Shown in pieces: positions 5,322-6,869 of a stretch of 6,869 nucleotides of DNA. Below the pieces are notes generated by a model. That model saw only the letters and a program-made list of their open reading frames with translations, made no database searches and was not told where the DNA came from. Made by a program: the position numbers and the translations under genes. Location of the stretch: contig JAHZHM010000117.1 of NCBI GenBank assembly GCA_019420265.1, positions 1-6,869 of the forward strand, read 5' to 3'. Source of the stretch: Clostridiales bacterium. Its GTDB lineage: Bacteria > Bacillota > Clostridia > Christensenellales > Christensenellaceae. Position 1 is the first letter of the stretch. The number at the start of each line of letters is the position of its first letter.

Positions 5322-6869
5322 CTATTTGCTCACCTTGCGCCGATAGCCGAGAATTGCTCCCAGCATGGCCAGCGCACCAAGCAAAGCTGCCAGCAGCGCC
5401 CAATGATTCATGGAATCACCGGTTTTGGGAATCGAGCTTCCGCCCGTGCCGTTCGGATCGCCGCCCGCGTTGGAGCCGTTCTCCTCTTCGTCATCCGGGA
5501 TACCATTCCCATCGGCGTCGATCTTGTAATCCGGAACGCCGTCGCCATCCGTATCGATATTGACATCCGGAATGCCATCGCCATCGACATCGATATTGAT
5601 ATCCGGCTTTCCGTCTCCGTCGATATCGACGTTGACAGGCATCTTGTCATCGATGATGACAACAACCTTATGGTTGCGATCAGCAGTCAGCTCAACCGAA
5701 TCTGCCGTGCGCAGGTCTGTTCTGACTACGCCGTCGATGATGACATACTTGACTTCATAGTGATGGCCTTCCACCGGCGTAACCTGCCAGGAAATCGTCT
5801 TCTTGACTCCTTCGCGCAGCGTCGCTGTATTGGTGATCGTGCCTGCGCCGCCTCTCAGTTCCGTCTCAATCTGGAACGTCTGGACTTTGTAGCTCGGCGG
5901 GAGCGCATCGTTGGTTGCGCCATCCTTCTTCAGCGTCACAACAACTTTCTTATCCTCCTGAATATCCTTAAAGGACCAGGAATTGCCGCTCGTCGCAACG
6001 ACCGTGCCATTTACAGAAATGCTGGAGACCGTATAGCCGTTCGGAACTGTCCAGGAAACTTCGCCGTCTTCGCCGACATTGTAGTATCCCTGGCCTTCCG
6101 TGATCTGCCCGGGGCCACCCTGAATTGTCGCTTCGACTTTGCGCAGCGTATCCTCTTTGGGAGCAGGCGTCGGGGTGTTTGTGCCATCCGGCAGTTCCAC
6201 ATTCTTGGTGAAGAAGACTTTCACTTCGTGATCTTCGATTGCACCGTTGACAGCCATTTTGAAGGTCGTCGCGTCTGCATCTTTCAGATCCAGGTCGGCC
6301 TTGGTAACCAGACCCAAATCTGTAACGATTTCGTACTCATCCGTCGTCGCATCTGCATCGCCTTCCAGAAGCATCAAGCCCTGGCTAGCACCCAGCACTA
6401 TCATTTCCGGCTGAGATACAGGCGCGCTCAGCGGCGCCAGAGCCTGCGCCATTCTGCCAGCTTTCGCCGCCAGAACTTCAACGCCCTTGTTCTCCTCAAT
6501 CGGCGCAACGCTCTCTTCTGCCTCGGGCTCGAGCGAAGGCGCTACTTCTTCCGGAGCAACAGAGCTCTCTGCGCTGGGCTGAACTGTCGGGGCAGCCTCT
6601 TCCGGCTGCGGCTCGATAGACGGCTCAACGCTCGGCTGGGTGGGCAGCGCCGCATTCGGCTGTTTTGCAGGAGCCTTGGCAGGCGCATCCGGGAGCGCAG
6701 CAGTCGAGGGAGCAGGCGCCGGAGCCGGGCTTTCTTTCAGCACCGTATCCAGAACCGTAACGCCATCTACAACGATCTTGCTGATGCTATAGCCCGCATC
6801 AGGCGCTGCCTGAATATCCAGGTAAGACTGACCTTTGTATACAGTCTTGGAAGCGGAAATCGTTCCGGA
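5322..6869 (-). CDS. Sortase-anchored surface protein, C-terminal 515 residues (start beyond window)
   Basis: The frame is open to the right edge, so the N-terminus and signal peptide are outside. An apparent GTG start at 6743 is internal, since good coding sequence precedes it. Visible parts in order: the end of a beta-type repeat module (1-43, GYSISKIVVDGVTV); a Pro/Ala/Glu/Ser-rich linker (about 48-126); an unassigned region (about 130-240); two further modules with GGxGxIT...SWxV...GYxVxSIxVNGxVV patterns like divergent InlB-type bacterial repeats; four 12-residue DxDxDGxxPD repeats (413-460); a Gly/Asn/Ser-rich spacer; and the sorting signal IPKTG (480-484) with a hydrophobic helix and an RRKVSK tail. 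Sortase would cleave after Thr483 and link the protein to peptidoglycan. The ligand or adhesive role is unknown. It is followed by its own terminator, with no visible partner. Class confidence is high, function low. Confidence 0.9.
   Translation of the reverse strand, partial: SGTISASKTVYKGQSYLDIQAAPDAGYSISKIVVDGVTVLDTVLKESPAPAPAPSTAALPDAPAKAPAKQPNAALPTQPSVEPSIEPQPEEAAPTVQPSAESSVAPEEVAPSLEPEAEESVAPIEENKGVEVLAAKAGRMAQALAPLSAPVSQPEMIVLGASQGLMLLEGDADATTDEYEIVTDLGLVTKADLDLKDADATTFKMAVNGAIEDHEVKVFFTKNVELPDGTNTPTPAPKEDTLRKVEATIQGGPGQITEGQGYYNVGEDGEVSWTVPNGYTVSSISVNGTVVATSGNSWSFKDIQEDKKVVVTLKKDGATNDALPPSYKVQTFQIETELRGGAGTITNTATLREGVKKTISWQVTPVEGHHYEVKYVIIDGVVRTDLRTADSVELTADRNHKVVVIIDDKMPVNVDIDGDGKPDINIDVDGDGIPDVNIDTDGDGVPDYKIDADGNGIPDDEEENGSNAGGDPNGTGGSSIPKTGDSMNHWALLAALLGALAMLGAILGYRRKVSK
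5490..5633 (-). repeat. Four 36-bp tandem coding repeats (DxDxDGxxPD calcium-type motif)
   Basis: Exactly four in-frame units of 36 bases encode NVDIDGDGKPDI, NIDVDGDGIPDV, NIDTDGDGVPDY and KIDADGNGIPDD. The Asp/Gly spacing resembles thrombospondin type-3 and dockerin-like calcium loops, which rigidify when calcium binds. DNA identity between units is high but imperfect, consistent with unit duplication. Confidence 0.85.

Noticed and set aside
6741..6743. GTG as the start of the surface protein
   Set aside because: The frame stays open with module-like coding sequence up to the window edge, and no signal peptide follows the GTG, so it is an internal valine.

Overview
The window looks like chromosome from a member of the Bacillota, probably a Clostridia-type gut or anaerobe lineage. 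The pointers are Gram-positive Shine-Dalgarno sequences (GGAGG, GAGGTGA), a C-terminal sortase signal (IPKTG, hydrophobic helix, RRK tail), a multi-LysM protein, a TspO of the Firmicutes type, and compact U-tract terminators after nearly every unit. Base composition is mid-range. No phage, transposon, CRISPR or other mobile-element signature was seen, so this is ordinary chromosomal housekeeping and stress DNA with a few unusual details.

Layout from left to right. Positions 1-977 (minus) hold a RelA/SpoT nucleotidyltransferase-domain protein whose C-terminus runs off the window. It has a clear sigma-A promoter that contains a 16-bp inverted repeat. After about 230 bases with no gene comes a minus-strand gene for a protein of four LysM repeats and no signal peptide (1288-1959); its last codons and stop lie inside its own terminator hairpin. 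A plus-strand tRNA-Arg(CCT) with its own promoter (2038-2204) is followed by two tandem terminators. A tspO-like membrane protein gene (2424-2885, TTG start) follows, converging on a DNA-repair operon across one shared bidirectional terminator.

The repair operon (minus, 5065 to 2976) encodes an AdaA-AlkA fusion followed by a stand-alone O6-methylguanine-DNA methyltransferase. Together these form a complete adaptive response to alkylation: a methyl-sensing activator, a 3-methyladenine glycosylase and a suicide methyltransferase. A promoter with a direct repeat lies upstream of it.

The right end (5322-6869, minus) is the C-terminal 515 residues of a large sortase-anchored surface protein: beta-type repeat modules, a Pro/Ala/Glu-rich linker, four 12-residue DxDxDGxxPD calcium-type repeats and a sorting signal. 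Its N-terminus lies outside the window.

I see no convincing new multi-gene system. The points most worth a second look are the altered synthetase motif in the RelA/SpoT protein, the repeated anti-Shine-Dalgarno segments upstream of tspO, the direct repeat at the ada-alkA promoter, the substituted arginine finger in the methyltransferase, and the calcium-repeat stalk next to the sorting signal.
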